From positions 1 to 61,924 of the forward strand of contig WTGU01000084.1 in NCBI GenBank assembly GCA_011523425.1: a stretch of 61,924 nt of DNA, read 5' to 3'. The position numbers were made by a program, and so were the translations under genes. Below are positions 22,075 to 30,172 of this stretch, piece after piece (position 1 is the stretch's first letter; the number at the start of each line of letters is the position of its first letter). Source of the DNA: Alphaproteobacteria bacterium. GTDB taxonomy: Bacteria; Pseudomonadota; Alphaproteobacteria; UBA828. The notes beneath the pieces are model-generated. The model worked only from the letters and a program-made list of their open reading frames with translations, had not been told where the DNA came from and did not search any database.

Positions 22075-22692
22075 ATGATCGACCTCTACACCTGGGGCAC
22101 GCCCAACGGCTTCAAGGCCTCCATCATGCTGGAGGAGGTGGAGCTCCCCTACCGGGTGCATCCCGTCAACATCATGGCGGACGAGCAGTTCGAGCCTGCG
22201 TTCCTCGAGATCAGCCCCAACAACAAGATCCCGGCGATCGTCGATCCCGACGGGCCGGACGGCGCGCCGATCTCGCTCTTCGAATCGGGCGCGATCCTGC
22301 TCTACCTCGCGGACAAGACCGGCCGGCTGATCCCCGACGACGCGCGCGGGCGCTGGCAGGTGATCGAGTGGCTCATGTTCCAGATGGGGGGCGTCGGGCC
22401 GATGTTCGGCCAGGCCAACCATTTCCGGCGCTTCGCGAGCGAGGAGGTGCCCTACGCGATCGAGCGCTACACCAAGGAGGCGCACCGGCTCTACGGCGTG
22501 ATGGACCGCCGGCTCGCCGAGCGCGACTTCCTCGCCGGCGCCTACTCCATCGCCGATATCGCCTGCTTCGGCTGGGTCGCCCGCTGGGAATGGCACGGCA
22601 TCGACTGGGCCGACTACCCCAACCTGCACCGCTGGTTCGAGACCATCGGCGCGCGCCCCGCGGTGCAGCGGGGGCTCAAGGTCCCGCAATAG
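22075..22692 (+). CDS. Glutathione S-transferase, paralogue of the preceding gene
   Basis: A 205-residue GST with the same layout: MIDLYTWGTPNGFKASIMLE at the N-terminus, ISLFESGAILLYLADKTG (about residues 63-80) and SIADIACFGWV in the C-domain. It lacks the roughly 25-residue C-terminal extension (RKKPEFTEEERSIMFG) of its neighbour. The shared GPM(L/F)GQ..HFR stretch shows that the pair arose by tandem duplication followed by divergence. The ATG at 22075 follows GGGGAG. Confidence 0.9.
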   Translation: MIDLYTWGTPNGFKASIMLEEVELPYRVHPVNIMADEQFEPAFLEISPNNKIPAIVDPDGPDGAPISLFESGAILLYLADKTGRLIPDDARGRWQVIEWLMFQMGGVGPMFGQANHFRRFASEEVPYAIERYTKEAHRLYGVMDRRLAERDFLAGAYSIADIACFGWVARWEWHGIDWADYPNLHRWFETIGARPAVQRGLKVPQ

Positions 22693-22699
22693 GGCCCGC

Positions 22700-23194
22700 G
22701 TGGCGGACCCTCTCGCCCATCCGGCGGTCCGCCGGGTGCAGGCGGCGCTCGCGGCCGCAGGCTCGAGCGCGCAGGTGATCGCGCTGGCCGAGACGGCGAG
22801 GAGCGCCGAGGACGCCGCGGCCAGCATCGGCACGCCCTTGGGCAGCATCGTGAAGTCGCTGGTCTTCACTGCAGGCGGCGCGCCGATGATGGCGCTGGTC
22901 GCGGGCGACCGCCGCTGCGACGCGGCAGCGCTGGGGCGCGCGCTCGGGCGCGAGGGGAAGGTGCGCCGCGCCGATGCCGATGCGGTCCGCGCCGCCACGG
23001 GGTTCTCCATCGGCGGCGTCGCGCCCGTGGCCCACGAGACCCCGCTCGCGGTGGCGATCGATGCGAGCCTCGGCCGCTTCAAGACCGTCTACGCCGCCGC
23101 CGGCCACCCCCACTGCGTCTTCGCGACGACGCTGGGCGAGCTGGAACGCCTCACCGGCGGCACTGTCAGCGCGGAGATCGCCGTCGCGCCGTAG
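22700..23194 (+). CDS. YbaK/ProX-family aminoacyl-tRNA deacylase
   Basis: A 164-residue trans-editing domain that hydrolyses mischarged aminoacyl-tRNA such as Cys- or Ala-tRNA(Pro). GSIVKSLVF supplies the conserved Lys (about residue 53), and GFSIGGVAPVAH (about 101-112) is the substrate-loop motif. The start is GTG at 22700, 8 bp after the second GST gene; co-transcription is likely. Which tRNA is edited cannot be read from sequence. Confidence 0.87.
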   Translation: MADPLAHPAVRRVQAALAAAGSSAQVIALAETARSAEDAAASIGTPLGSIVKSLVFTAGGAPMMALVAGDRRCDAAALGRALGREGKVRRADADAVRAATGFSIGGVAPVAHETPLAVAIDASLGRFKTVYAAAGHPHCVFATTLGELERLTGGTVSAEIAVAP

Positions 23195-23204
23195 GAAGTG
23201 CGGG

Positions 23205-23834
23205 TTAACTCTCCGGCGGGCTCCGCATCAGCAGGGCAAGTTCCCCGGCCTCTTGCCCGTAACCGTCGCTCTCGACATGCCGTGCGGCCCGCAGACGAAC
23301 GCCGTCTTCCTTGTTCTGGTTGAGCTTCCAGGTGCCCTCCACGCTCTCCACGGAGAGCTCCACCGGCATGATCGAGCGCATCAGCTTGCCGAGCTGGTCC
23401 GGCGATACCTTCGAGGGCATCCACGGCGGCTTGGGTCGAAGCTCGCTCTCGAACCGGGCCGACAGCGCGTCCAGGTGGGCGCGGAGCGTCTCGTCGGCGC
23501 GGCGCCGGAGCGTGCCCCGGATATGCACGGCCACGTAGTTCCATGTCGGGACCTGATCCATCGCGCCGGCGCCGTACCAGTCCGGTGAGATGTAGCTGTC
23601 CGGTCCGCTGACCGCGAGCACGGCTGCCCGCTCCTGCTCTCGCAGGCGGCGCGCGATCGGATTCGAGCGGACGAGATGGGCGTGAACCGCCGCCCCGTCT
23701 TCGGTCAGGACGAACGGAACGTGGCTGACGAGAGGACCCCCGCCGTCGATGGCCAGGACGCCGAACCCCCGTTGCGCCGCGAATCTCAGGTTGCGATCTC
23801 GGGAGACGCGCCGGAAGGCGGGATTGCTGTGCAC
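23205..23834 (-). CDS. PaiB-family FMN-binding negative regulator-like protein
   Basis: A 209-residue flavin-reductase-fold protein of the PaiB family (Bacillus regulator of sporulation and degradative enzymes). Family stretches are VSHVPFVL (about residues 33-40), HLVRSNPIAR, YISPDWYG, VPTWNYVAVHIRGT and WKLNQNKEDGVRL near the C-terminus. The start is set at GTG 23834, giving HSNPAFRRVSRDRNLRFAAQ; the usual MYxPxxF opening is changed. The frame stays open far upstream through the genes on the other strand, which is not coding. It is convergent with ybaK, with 10 bp between stops. Confidence 0.8.
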   Translation of the reverse strand: MHSNPAFRRVSRDRNLRFAAQRGFGVLAIDGGGPLVSHVPFVLTEDGAAVHAHLVRSNPIARRLREQERAAVLAVSGPDSYISPDWYGAGAMDQVPTWNYVAVHIRGTLRRRADETLRAHLDALSARFESELRPKPPWMPSKVSPDQLGKLMRSIMPVELSVESVEGTWKLNQNKEDGVRLRAARHVESDGYGQEAGELALLMRSPPES

Positions 23835-23905
23835 CGGATCGGAGTCCCCCGTGCCTCTGGATCGCCCTAGCGTGCGACGTGAAGAGTTTGAGAGCGGAGC
23901 GCCCG

Positions 23906-24715
23906 CTACGGCAAGACCGGCAGGGCCGCGAGATACTCGAACAGCGCCGTCGCGATGCGCGCGCGCTCGTCCTCGGCCAGGCGGTCGGAGAGCGGCGGCA
24001 TGGTCGTCTCGTCGAACACGGAGAGCGGCTCCAGGACGAGGCCCACGAACTCTGCCTCCTCGTAGTCCTTGGTGATCTCGGCCAGGTTGCCCTCGTGCTT
24101 CTCGCCGCCGTAGCCGTTCACCATGTGGCAGGTCAGGCAGTGGGTCTTGGCCAATGCGGCGCCTTCGTGAAAGCGGGCGTCGAGCCCTTGCGGCAGCAGC
24201 GCGGCGTCCGAGAGGTTGACGATGTCCACCTCGGCCACCTGGTAGGGCCAGTTGCGCGCGCCCTCCTCCAGCAGCGCCGGGTTCCCGATGTTGTCCCAGA
24301 CCAGGTAGTAGGGGCCGAGCGGCACGCCGGTCTCGTTCTGCGCGAGGTTGTCGACGGTAAAGGGGGCGCCGTCCCGGCGCGCGAAGACGATGAAGGCGTC
24401 CTCGTCGAGGAAGCGTTCGACGTCGATGCGGGAGACGTAGCCGTCGAGCGCCCGAAACTCCACCGTCTCGCCGAGGCTCGACCAGCGGATGCCGAAGAGT
24501 TCGGCCAATACGTGCTCGGCCCGGTAGCCGACGTAGTCCACCGCGGCATGCTCGTCGCCCACGCTGAGATGCGGCTCGTAGACCGTCACCTTGCCGGGCG
24601 GCGGTCCCATGAGCGCCTTCAGGTCGTCGACGGGCGGCACCTCCGCCGCGCGGCCGGCGGAGGTCGCGAGCAGCAAGCCGAGCGCGATACAGAGAATCGG
24701 GAACCGTGCCCGCAT
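23906..24715 (-). CDS. Exported mono-heme cytochrome c with sulfite-oxidase-like N-domain
   Basis: A 269-residue secreted protein. Residues 1-24 form a signal peptide (hydrophobic ILCIALGLLLATSA, then GRAAE). The region 40-170 contains VDYVGYRAEHVLAELFG, VEFRALDGYVSRIDVERFL and GPYYLVWDN, which resembles the molybdopterin-binding fold of sulfite oxidase family proteins (inference). The C-terminal part has one heme site, Cys193-x-x-Cys196-His197 (CLTCH), with a likely Met ligand in TTMPPLSDR. It probably shuttles electrons in the periplasm. The ATG at 24715 has GGGGAGAGAG upstream. It is divergent from the PLP decarboxylase. Confidence 0.75.
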   Translation of the reverse strand: MRARFPILCIALGLLLATSAGRAAEVPPVDDLKALMGPPPGKVTVYEPHLSVGDEHAAVDYVGYRAEHVLAELFGIRWSSLGETVEFRALDGYVSRIDVERFLDEDAFIVFARRDGAPFTVDNLAQNETGVPLGPYYLVWDNIGNPALLEEGARNWPYQVAEVDIVNLSDAALLPQGLDARFHEGAALAKTHCLTCHMVNGYGGEKHEGNLAEITKDYEEAEFVGLVLEPLSVFDETTMPPLSDRLAEDERARIATALFEYLAALPVLP

Positions 24716-24884
24716 CGTCTCTCTCCCCGTGTGTGCACCCAGCGCGGCGCCGGATGGGCCGGATCGCATCGTAGCCAGCGTGGCGGCCGTTCCTCAACCG
24801 CGTCGCCCCTTCCATCCGGGCGTCGATCTGATATGTCTCGGAGCCGGGTGACGGCATCGCCGCAGCACACGGCGGGAGGAGACG

Positions 24885-26168
24885 ATGGCGGCAGGGGCGG
24901 CGGGCGAGGCGCGACGGAACCGGGGGTTCCCCCAGGCAGGCCGGCCGTGGGATTCGCTCAAGGCCGAGATGCTGTCTGCGCGCGAGGGCGACAAGCCCTG
25001 GTGTCACGAGCGGAGCTTCACTGCCGCCTACTTCGCCGGCGAGGACGTGCTGCGCTGCGCCGACGAGGCCTACGACGCCTACCGGGCGGAGAACGGCCTC
25101 TTTGCCGCCAGCGCCTATCCGAGCCTGGCGGCGCGCCAGCGCGAGCTGATCGCGGGCGTGCTGGACCTGCTGCACGCGCCGGAAGGCGCCGGCGGCTCCG
25201 CCACCGCAGGCGGCACCGAGAGCATCCTCATGGCCATGAAGGCCGCGCGCGACTGGGCGCAGGCGCACCGCCCGGTCGCAGGCCCGCCCGAGGTGGTGGT
25301 GCCGCAGACCGCGCACGCAGCCTTCGACAAGGGCGCGGCATGGCTCGGCATGCGGGTCGTCCGCATGGAACGGAGCGAGGACTGGCGCGCCGATGTAGCC
25401 GGCATGGCCGCCGCGGTCTCGGAGAACACCGTCATGATCGCAGGCTCCGCGCCGCCCTATCCCTACGGCGAGACCGACCCCATCGACGAGATCGCGCAGA
25501 TCGCCCGGGAGCACGACCTCTGGATGCACTCGGACGGCTGCATCGGCGGCATGATCCTGCCCTTCATGAAGGCGCTGGGCGATGCGATCCCGCCTTTCGA
25601 CTTCGCGGTAACCGGCGTCACCTCGATGTCGGTGGACATGCACAAGTTCGGCTACGCCAACAAGGGCATCTCGCTCTGCCTGCTGCGCGACGCCGGGCTG
25701 GATCGCTACCACCGCACCAGCTGCGACGGCTGGCCCGCCGGCCTCTATTCGACGCCCACGATCACCGGCACCCGCTCGGGCGGCGGCGTCGCCAGCGCCT
25801 GGGCGGTGATGACCCATCTGGGGGAGGAGGGCTTCCTGCGCATCCATGCGGCGCAGAAGCGGATCCGCGACCGGCTGGTGGACGGCATCGGCGCGATCGA
25901 GGGGCTCGTCGTGCTCGGCCGTCCGCATGCGCTGCACGTCAGCTTCTACGCCGACGGCTTCGATATCTACGCGGTGGAGGAGGGGATGGCGGCGCGCGGC
26001 TGGCGCTCCGTCCGCATGCGCGCGCCGGAAGCGATCCTGCTCTGGCTCAACATGAAGCATGCGCAGAGCATCGAGGCCTATCTCGCCGACCTCGCCGAGG
26101 TCGCAGCCGCGGTACGCGCGGGCGGGCTCACGGCGGCCGGGCGCGGCGCCTCCGACTATGCGACCTGA
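24885..26168 (+). CDS. PLP-dependent decarboxylase / sphingosine-phosphate-lyase-like protein
   Basis: A 427-residue fold-type I PLP enzyme of the group II decarboxylase/sphingosine-1-phosphate lyase family. GGTESILMAMKAARDW (about residues 108-123), WMHSDGCIGGMILPFMKAL (about 213-231) and TSMSVDMHKFGYANKG, with Lys254 as the Schiff-base lysine, are visible. The VDMHKFGYANKG context is closer to S1P lyase and archaeal tyrosine decarboxylase than to bacterial GadB. The substrate is unknown: an amino acid or a phosphorylated amino alcohol. The M14 peptidase gene follows after 24 bp, so the two are probably co-transcribed. Confidence 0.82.
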   Translation: MAAGAAGEARRNRGFPQAGRPWDSLKAEMLSAREGDKPWCHERSFTAAYFAGEDVLRCADEAYDAYRAENGLFAASAYPSLAARQRELIAGVLDLLHAPEGAGGSATAGGTESILMAMKAARDWAQAHRPVAGPPEVVVPQTAHAAFDKGAAWLGMRVVRMERSEDWRADVAGMAAAVSENTVMIAGSAPPYPYGETDPIDEIAQIAREHDLWMHSDGCIGGMILPFMKALGDAIPPFDFAVTGVTSMSVDMHKFGYANKGISLCLLRDAGLDRYHRTSCDGWPAGLYSTPTITGTRSGGGVASAWAVMTHLGEEGFLRIHAAQKRIRDRLVDGIGAIEGLVVLGRPHALHVSFYADGFDIYAVEEGMAARGWRSVRMRAPEAILLWLNMKHAQSIEAYLADLAEVAAAVRAGGLTAAGRGASDYAT

Positions 26169-26192
26169 TACCGGCCCGCAGCGGGGCCGGCC

Positions 26193-27311
26193 GTGAGCCT
26201 CGTGATCGACAGCGATTTCGACGGCGGCAACATCCGCTGCCTCGAAGCCTCAGCGCCTGACAGGATCAGGCTCGAGATCGTGCCCGACGCAGGCGGCGAG
26301 TTCTTCCAGTGGTTCTACTTCCGGCTCACCGGCGCCGCCGGCAAGGACTGCGTGCTGCGGATCGAGAATGCAGGCGGCGCCACCTATCCCGAGGGCTGGA
26401 ACGGCTATCGCGCCGTCGCCTCGGAGGACGGTGCGGACTGGCCGCGCGTTGCCACGGACTATGACGGGCGCGTGCTCACGATCCGCCACCGCCCGGCGGG
26501 CGACGAGGTCCGGTTCGCCTACTTCGCCCCCTACTCGATGGCCCGCCACGACGCGCTGATCGCGCGCGCAGGCAAGTCGCCCGTCGTCGACGCGCGCCCG
26601 CTCGGCACCACTCTCGACGGCGCCCGGCTCGACCTGCTGGAGGTCGGCGGCGAGCGGGAGCGCACCTGCTGGGTCATCGGCCGCCAGCACCCGGGCGAGA
26701 CCATGGCCGAGTGGTGGATGGAGGGATTTCTCGACCGGCTGCTGGACCCGCTCGACGCCGCTGCCTCCGCGCTGCTGGAGAGGGCGCGGTTCCGCGTGGT
26801 GCCCAACATGAACCCAGACGGCAGCCGGCGCGGCCATCTCAGGACCAACGCGGCGGGCGTCAACCTCAACCGCGCCTGGGCCGCGCCCAGCATGGAGGAG
26901 AGCCCCGAGGTCTTCCTCGTGCGCGCGGAGATGGCGCGGACCGGCGTCGATGTCTGCATCGACGTGCACGGCGACGAGGGGCTGCCCTACGCCTTCATCG
27001 CCGGGCCCGAGGGCATCCCCTCCTATTCCGACGCGCTCGCAGGCCGGCAGGCGCGCTTCTGCGACGCGCTGGTGGCGGCCAATGCGGACTTCCAGACCGC
27101 TCGCGGCTATCCGCCGACCCCGCCCGGCAAGGCCAATCTCGGCATCTGCGCCAACTACGTGGCGGAGACCCATGGCTGCCTCGCCATGACCCTGGAGCAG
27201 CCCTTCAAGGACGCGGCGAACGCGCCCGATCCCCGCCACGGCTGGTCGCCCGCGCGCTGTCGCCGCCTCGGCCGGAGCTGCGTCGAGGCACTCGCCGCGG
27301 TGCTCGGCTAG
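26193..27311 (+). CDS. M14-family zinc carboxypeptidase, CCP/AGBL-like
   Basis: A 372-residue metallocarboxypeptidase. A beta-rich N-terminal domain (about residues 1-125; EFFQWFYFRLTGA) precedes the catalytic domain, the layout of cytosolic (CCP-type) carboxypeptidases. Zinc ligands are His165 and Glu168 (HPGETMAEWW) and His259 (CIDVHGDEG). The catalytic Glu335 is in LAMTLEQPFKD. NPDGSRRGHLRTNAAGVNLNR contributes substrate-binding Asn/Arg residues. It has no signal peptide and is probably cytoplasmic. GTG start at 26193. Its TAG stop is the first base triplet of the repeat element at 27309-27484. Confidence 0.85.
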   Translation: MSLVIDSDFDGGNIRCLEASAPDRIRLEIVPDAGGEFFQWFYFRLTGAAGKDCVLRIENAGGATYPEGWNGYRAVASEDGADWPRVATDYDGRVLTIRHRPAGDEVRFAYFAPYSMARHDALIARAGKSPVVDARPLGTTLDGARLDLLEVGGERERTCWVIGRQHPGETMAEWWMEGFLDRLLDPLDAAASALLERARFRVVPNMNPDGSRRGHLRTNAAGVNLNRAWAAPSMEESPEVFLVRAEMARTGVDVCIDVHGDEGLPYAFIAGPEGIPSYSDALAGRQARFCDALVAANADFQTARGYPPTPPGKANLGICANYVAETHGCLAMTLEQPFKDAANAPDPRHGWSPARCRRLGRSCVEALAAVLG

Positions 27312-27484
27312 AGCGTATCCGTCTTTGACGGATACGCGACAGGCCGCGACTGCGGCCCGCCGCTTATGCGGCGCCCTCGCGGAGGCGCCGGCCGTCGCGC
27401 CGGCAGGCGCGCGGAATCGCGGAACGGCCGGCTGCCGTGAGCGACAAAGAGGCTAGGGCGTTTCCGTGTGAAGCGGACACGCTC
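27311..27484. repeat. TAGAGCG hairpin element, copy A
   Basis: A 174-bp extragenic element. Its first 63 bases are identical to the copy at 60581. It opens with a perfect 11-bp hairpin (27313-27337, TTT loop), then two short hairpins (CCGC-GACT-GCGG and CGCCGC-TTAT-GCGGCG), a variable GC-rich middle, and a conserved right end containing GAGGCTAG and GCGTTTCCG-N7-CGGACACGC. The preceding TA plus its first base form the TAG stop of the carboxypeptidase. No ORF is inside. It resembles a REP/BIME or small non-autonomous element. Confidence 0.8.
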
Positions 27485-27526
27485 CAGCGGGTCCGGTCTT
27501 TCGCGAATAGCCGTCCGGCCGGGGCG

Positions 27527-28819
27527 TCAGCTCTCCGCGGCGAAGCCCGCGCTCGGCTTCGCGTCGGGGAGGCGCACATAGGCCATGCACGCCAGCGCCA
27601 CCAGCGCGGCGAGGAAGGCGAAGAGCGCCTGGTAGGCCAGGGCCGGTGCGACGCCGTCGGTGGCGGGGAAGGCGCCGACGATCACGCCTCCCAGCGCCTG
27701 CAGCACCGCCGGCCCGCCCATGAAGGCGATCGCCATCAGCGCCATGCCGCGCCCGGCGAGCCGGTCGGGCAGCAGCGAGCGCGCATGGCCCGCGAGGATG
27801 ATGTTGTAGGAGCCGCAGCCGCCGATGACGGCGAAGAGGAGGATCACCGCCCAGGTGGCGAGCCGCGGCAGCGCGGCGAGCAGCCCGAGCGCGAGGACGA
27901 CGGCAGCGGCGCAGGCGAGGATGAGGCCCTTGCGCGTGTCCATCCGCCGCTCCAGCGGACCCAGCGCCAGGTTGGCGGCGATCAGCACCGCCGCCATCAC
28001 CAGCAGGGCGTTGCCGACCGCGACCGGCCCGAGCCCGTGGCGGTCCTCGAGGAAGGGTCCGCCCCAGAGGCCGAGCACCGTGATGACGACCGGATAGGAC
28101 GAGAACCCCATCAGGGTGAGCGTGGGGAAGCCCGGCGTCGCCAGTGCCGCGCGCACGCCCCGCAGGCTGCCTCCGAGCCCCTCGGCGCCCGCCGCACCGT
28201 GCGCTCCGCCTGCGGGCCGATCCCGCGCCATCGCATAGATCGCGATGGCGCCGGCCGCGGTCAGCCCCGCCGCGCCCCAGAAGGCCGTGCGCCAGCCGAG
28301 GGTCTCCGCGACCGCGGCGAGCGGCGTCGTCGAGAGCAGCCCGCCGGCGCCGCCGATCGCGATCATCCGCCCCATCCAGGTGCTGAAGGCGGCCGCCGGC
28401 GCCCACTGGCCGAAGAGGAAGAGCGAGCCCATGAGCACGCCCGAGCAGCCGACGCCCAGCAGCAGGCGCCCCGCCATCAGCATCGCCTCGCCCTCGGCCA
28501 TCCCATAGAGGAGCGAGCCCGCGATCGCGGCGGTGAGCACCACGGGCACCGTGCGGCGTGCGCCGAAACGGTCGAACAGCATGCCCACCGGGATCTGGGC
28601 TGCGCCGAAGGAGAGGAAGAACAGCCCGGTGAGCAGGCCGAGCGCTTCCGGCGAAAGGCCGAACTCGGCGCTCAGCGTCTTCGCGATGACGGCATTGGAG
28701 GCTCGGAAGAACTGGCTCAGCACGAAGACCGCGCCGAAGCAGATCACGATGGCGGTCAGCGGCTGCAGCCGCCACCGGCCCCCGCGGTCCGCCCCGGGCG
28801 GCTCAGCCTGCGAGCGCAC
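27527..28819 (-). CDS. Major facilitator superfamily transporter
   Basis: A 430-residue inner-membrane carrier with about 12 hydrophobic segments. The loop 2-3 motif GMLFDRFGARRTVPV (about residues 78-92) is the MFS signature, and RLLLGVGCSGVLMGSLFLFG (about 119-138) is the TM4 region. The substrate is not evident. The start is GTG at 28819, overlapping the chrA 3' end by 17 bp, so the two are translationally linked. In many genomes such MFS proteins are annotated as CynX/NarK-like. Confidence 0.82.
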   Translation of the reverse strand: MRSQAEPPGADRGGRWRLQPLTAIVICFGAVFVLSQFFRASNAVIAKTLSAEFGLSPEALGLLTGLFFLSFGAAQIPVGMLFDRFGARRTVPVVLTAAIAGSLLYGMAEGEAMLMAGRLLLGVGCSGVLMGSLFLFGQWAPAAAFSTWMGRMIAIGGAGGLLSTTPLAAVAETLGWRTAFWGAAGLTAAGAIAIYAMARDRPAGGAHGAAGAEGLGGSLRGVRAALATPGFPTLTLMGFSSYPVVITVLGLWGGPFLEDRHGLGPVAVGNALLVMAAVLIAANLALGPLERRMDTRKGLILACAAAVVLALGLLAALPRLATWAVILLFAVIGGCGSYNIILAGHARSLLPDRLAGRGMALMAIAFMGGPAVLQALGGVIVGAFPATDGVAPALAYQALFAFLAALVALACMAYVRLPDAKPSAGFAAES

Positions 28820-30053
28820 CGATCCCCCAGCCCCCCAGCGCGCCGAGGATCACCACGGCCCAGGGCGGCACCTTCCAGAAGACCAGCAGCACGAAGGCGG
28901 CCAGCCCGAGCGCGAGGTCGGCGGGCGTGCGGACGCCGCCGGTCCAGATCGGATCGTAGAAGGCGGCGCCGAGCAAACCCACGACCGCCGCGTTCACGCC
29001 CAGCATCGCGCGCTCGGCGGCGGCAAGGCGCCTGAGCGCCTCCCAGAAGGGGAGCGCGCCGACCACCAGAAGGAACGAGGGCAGGAAGACCGCGCCGAGG
29101 CAGAGCAGGCCGCCCGGCACCCCGCCCGGCCCGATGCCCGCCACGGCGCCAAGATAGGCGGCGAAGGTGAAGAGCGGCCCCGGCAGCGCCTGCGCTGCGC
29201 CGTAGCCGGCGACGAAGGTCTCGTTCGCGACCCAGCCCGGCGGCACGACCTCGGCCTGCAGCAACGGCAGCAGCACGTGGCCCCCGCCGAAGACCAGCGA
29301 GGCGGAGCGGTAGAAGCCGTCGACCAGCATCAGCGCCTGCGACGGCCAGGAATTGGCGAGCAGCGGCAGGGCGACGAGCAGCGCGAGGAAGAGGCCCAGC
29401 AGCAGGACCGCGAGCCGCCGGTCCACGGCGATGCCGAGCGACACGTGACGCTCGCCTGCGGCGGGGCGCATGAAGAGGAGGCCGGCGAGCGCGCCGGCGG
29501 CGATGAGCGCGACATGGGTCACGACCGAGGGCGCCAGCACGGCGGCCACCGCGGCGAGCACCGCCACCGTGGCGCGGGGTGCGTCGGGGCAGAGCGTGCG
29601 CGCCATGGCCCAGACCGCCTGCGCCACCACGGCCGCGGCGACGGTCTTCAGCCCCTGCAGGGCGCCGGGCGGAATGGCCTCCTCGTAGGCCGCCACGCCG
29701 TAGCCGAAGGCCAGCATGATGACCGCCGACGGCAGCGTGAAGCCGGCCCAGGCCGCCGCCGCGCCCGGGAGCCCCGCCTTCGCGAGCCCGATGCCGATCC
29801 CCACCTGACTGGAGGTCGGCCCCGGCAGCATCTGGCAGAGCGCGACGAGGTCCGCATAGGCGCGGTCGTCGAGCCAGCGCCGGCGGGCGACGAAGGCCTC
29901 GCGGAAGTAGCCGATATGGGCCACCGGGCCGCCGAAGGAGGTGAGTCCCAGCAGGAGGAAGGCCGTGAAGACCGCGCCGGCGGACTGCCTTCCTGCGCCT
30001 CTGCCTGTCCGGCCCGCGTCTTCCGTGCCGCTCGCCCCGCCCTTCATGGGCAT
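28803..30053 (-). CDS. chrA: Chromate efflux transporter ChrA
   Basis: A CHR-family antiporter of about 416 residues with two homologous CHR halves. The first half has GLTSFGGPVAHIGYFREAF and LCQMLPGPTSSQVGIGIGLA; the second has SASLVFGGGHVLLPLLQAE and QALPGPLFTFAAYLGA. These are the diagnostic repeats of long-chain ChrA. It exports chromate from the cytoplasm; in organisms with no chromate exposure the family may carry other oxyanions. The start is uncertain: ATG at 30053 or 30047 are both possible, and the open frame continues upstream into the divergent hydrolase gene. Confidence 0.88.
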   Translation of the reverse strand: MPMKGGASGTEDAGRTGRGAGRQSAGAVFTAFLLLGLTSFGGPVAHIGYFREAFVARRRWLDDRAYADLVALCQMLPGPTSSQVGIGIGLAKAGLPGAAAAWAGFTLPSAVIMLAFGYGVAAYEEAIPPGALQGLKTVAAAVVAQAVWAMARTLCPDAPRATVAVLAAVAAVLAPSVVTHVALIAAGALAGLLFMRPAAGERHVSLGIAVDRRLAVLLLGLFLALLVALPLLANSWPSQALMLVDGFYRSASLVFGGGHVLLPLLQAEVVPPGWVANETFVAGYGAAQALPGPLFTFAAYLGAVAGIGPGGVPGGLLCLGAVFLPSFLLVVGALPFWEALRRLAAAERAMLGVNAAVVGLLGAAFYDPIWTGGVRTPADLALGLAAFVLLVFWKVPPWAVVILGALGGWGIGALAG

Positions 30054-30172
30054 CGGGAATACGCTATTTCCGGGCCGCTGACACCTGCCGCCGCCGGCGG
30101 CGCGGCGATGCTCACAATTTCGGGTCGCGGGTGATACGGTGCCCGCCCGCAACGGGATCGGAACGAGAGGCG

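Noticed and set aside
23205-26060. A 951-codon minus-strand frame that would fuse PaiB to a long upstream extension
   Set aside because: The upstream part is Arg/Gly-rich shadow sequence opposite the PLP decarboxylase and beside the cytochrome gene. Only the last 209 codons match a family.
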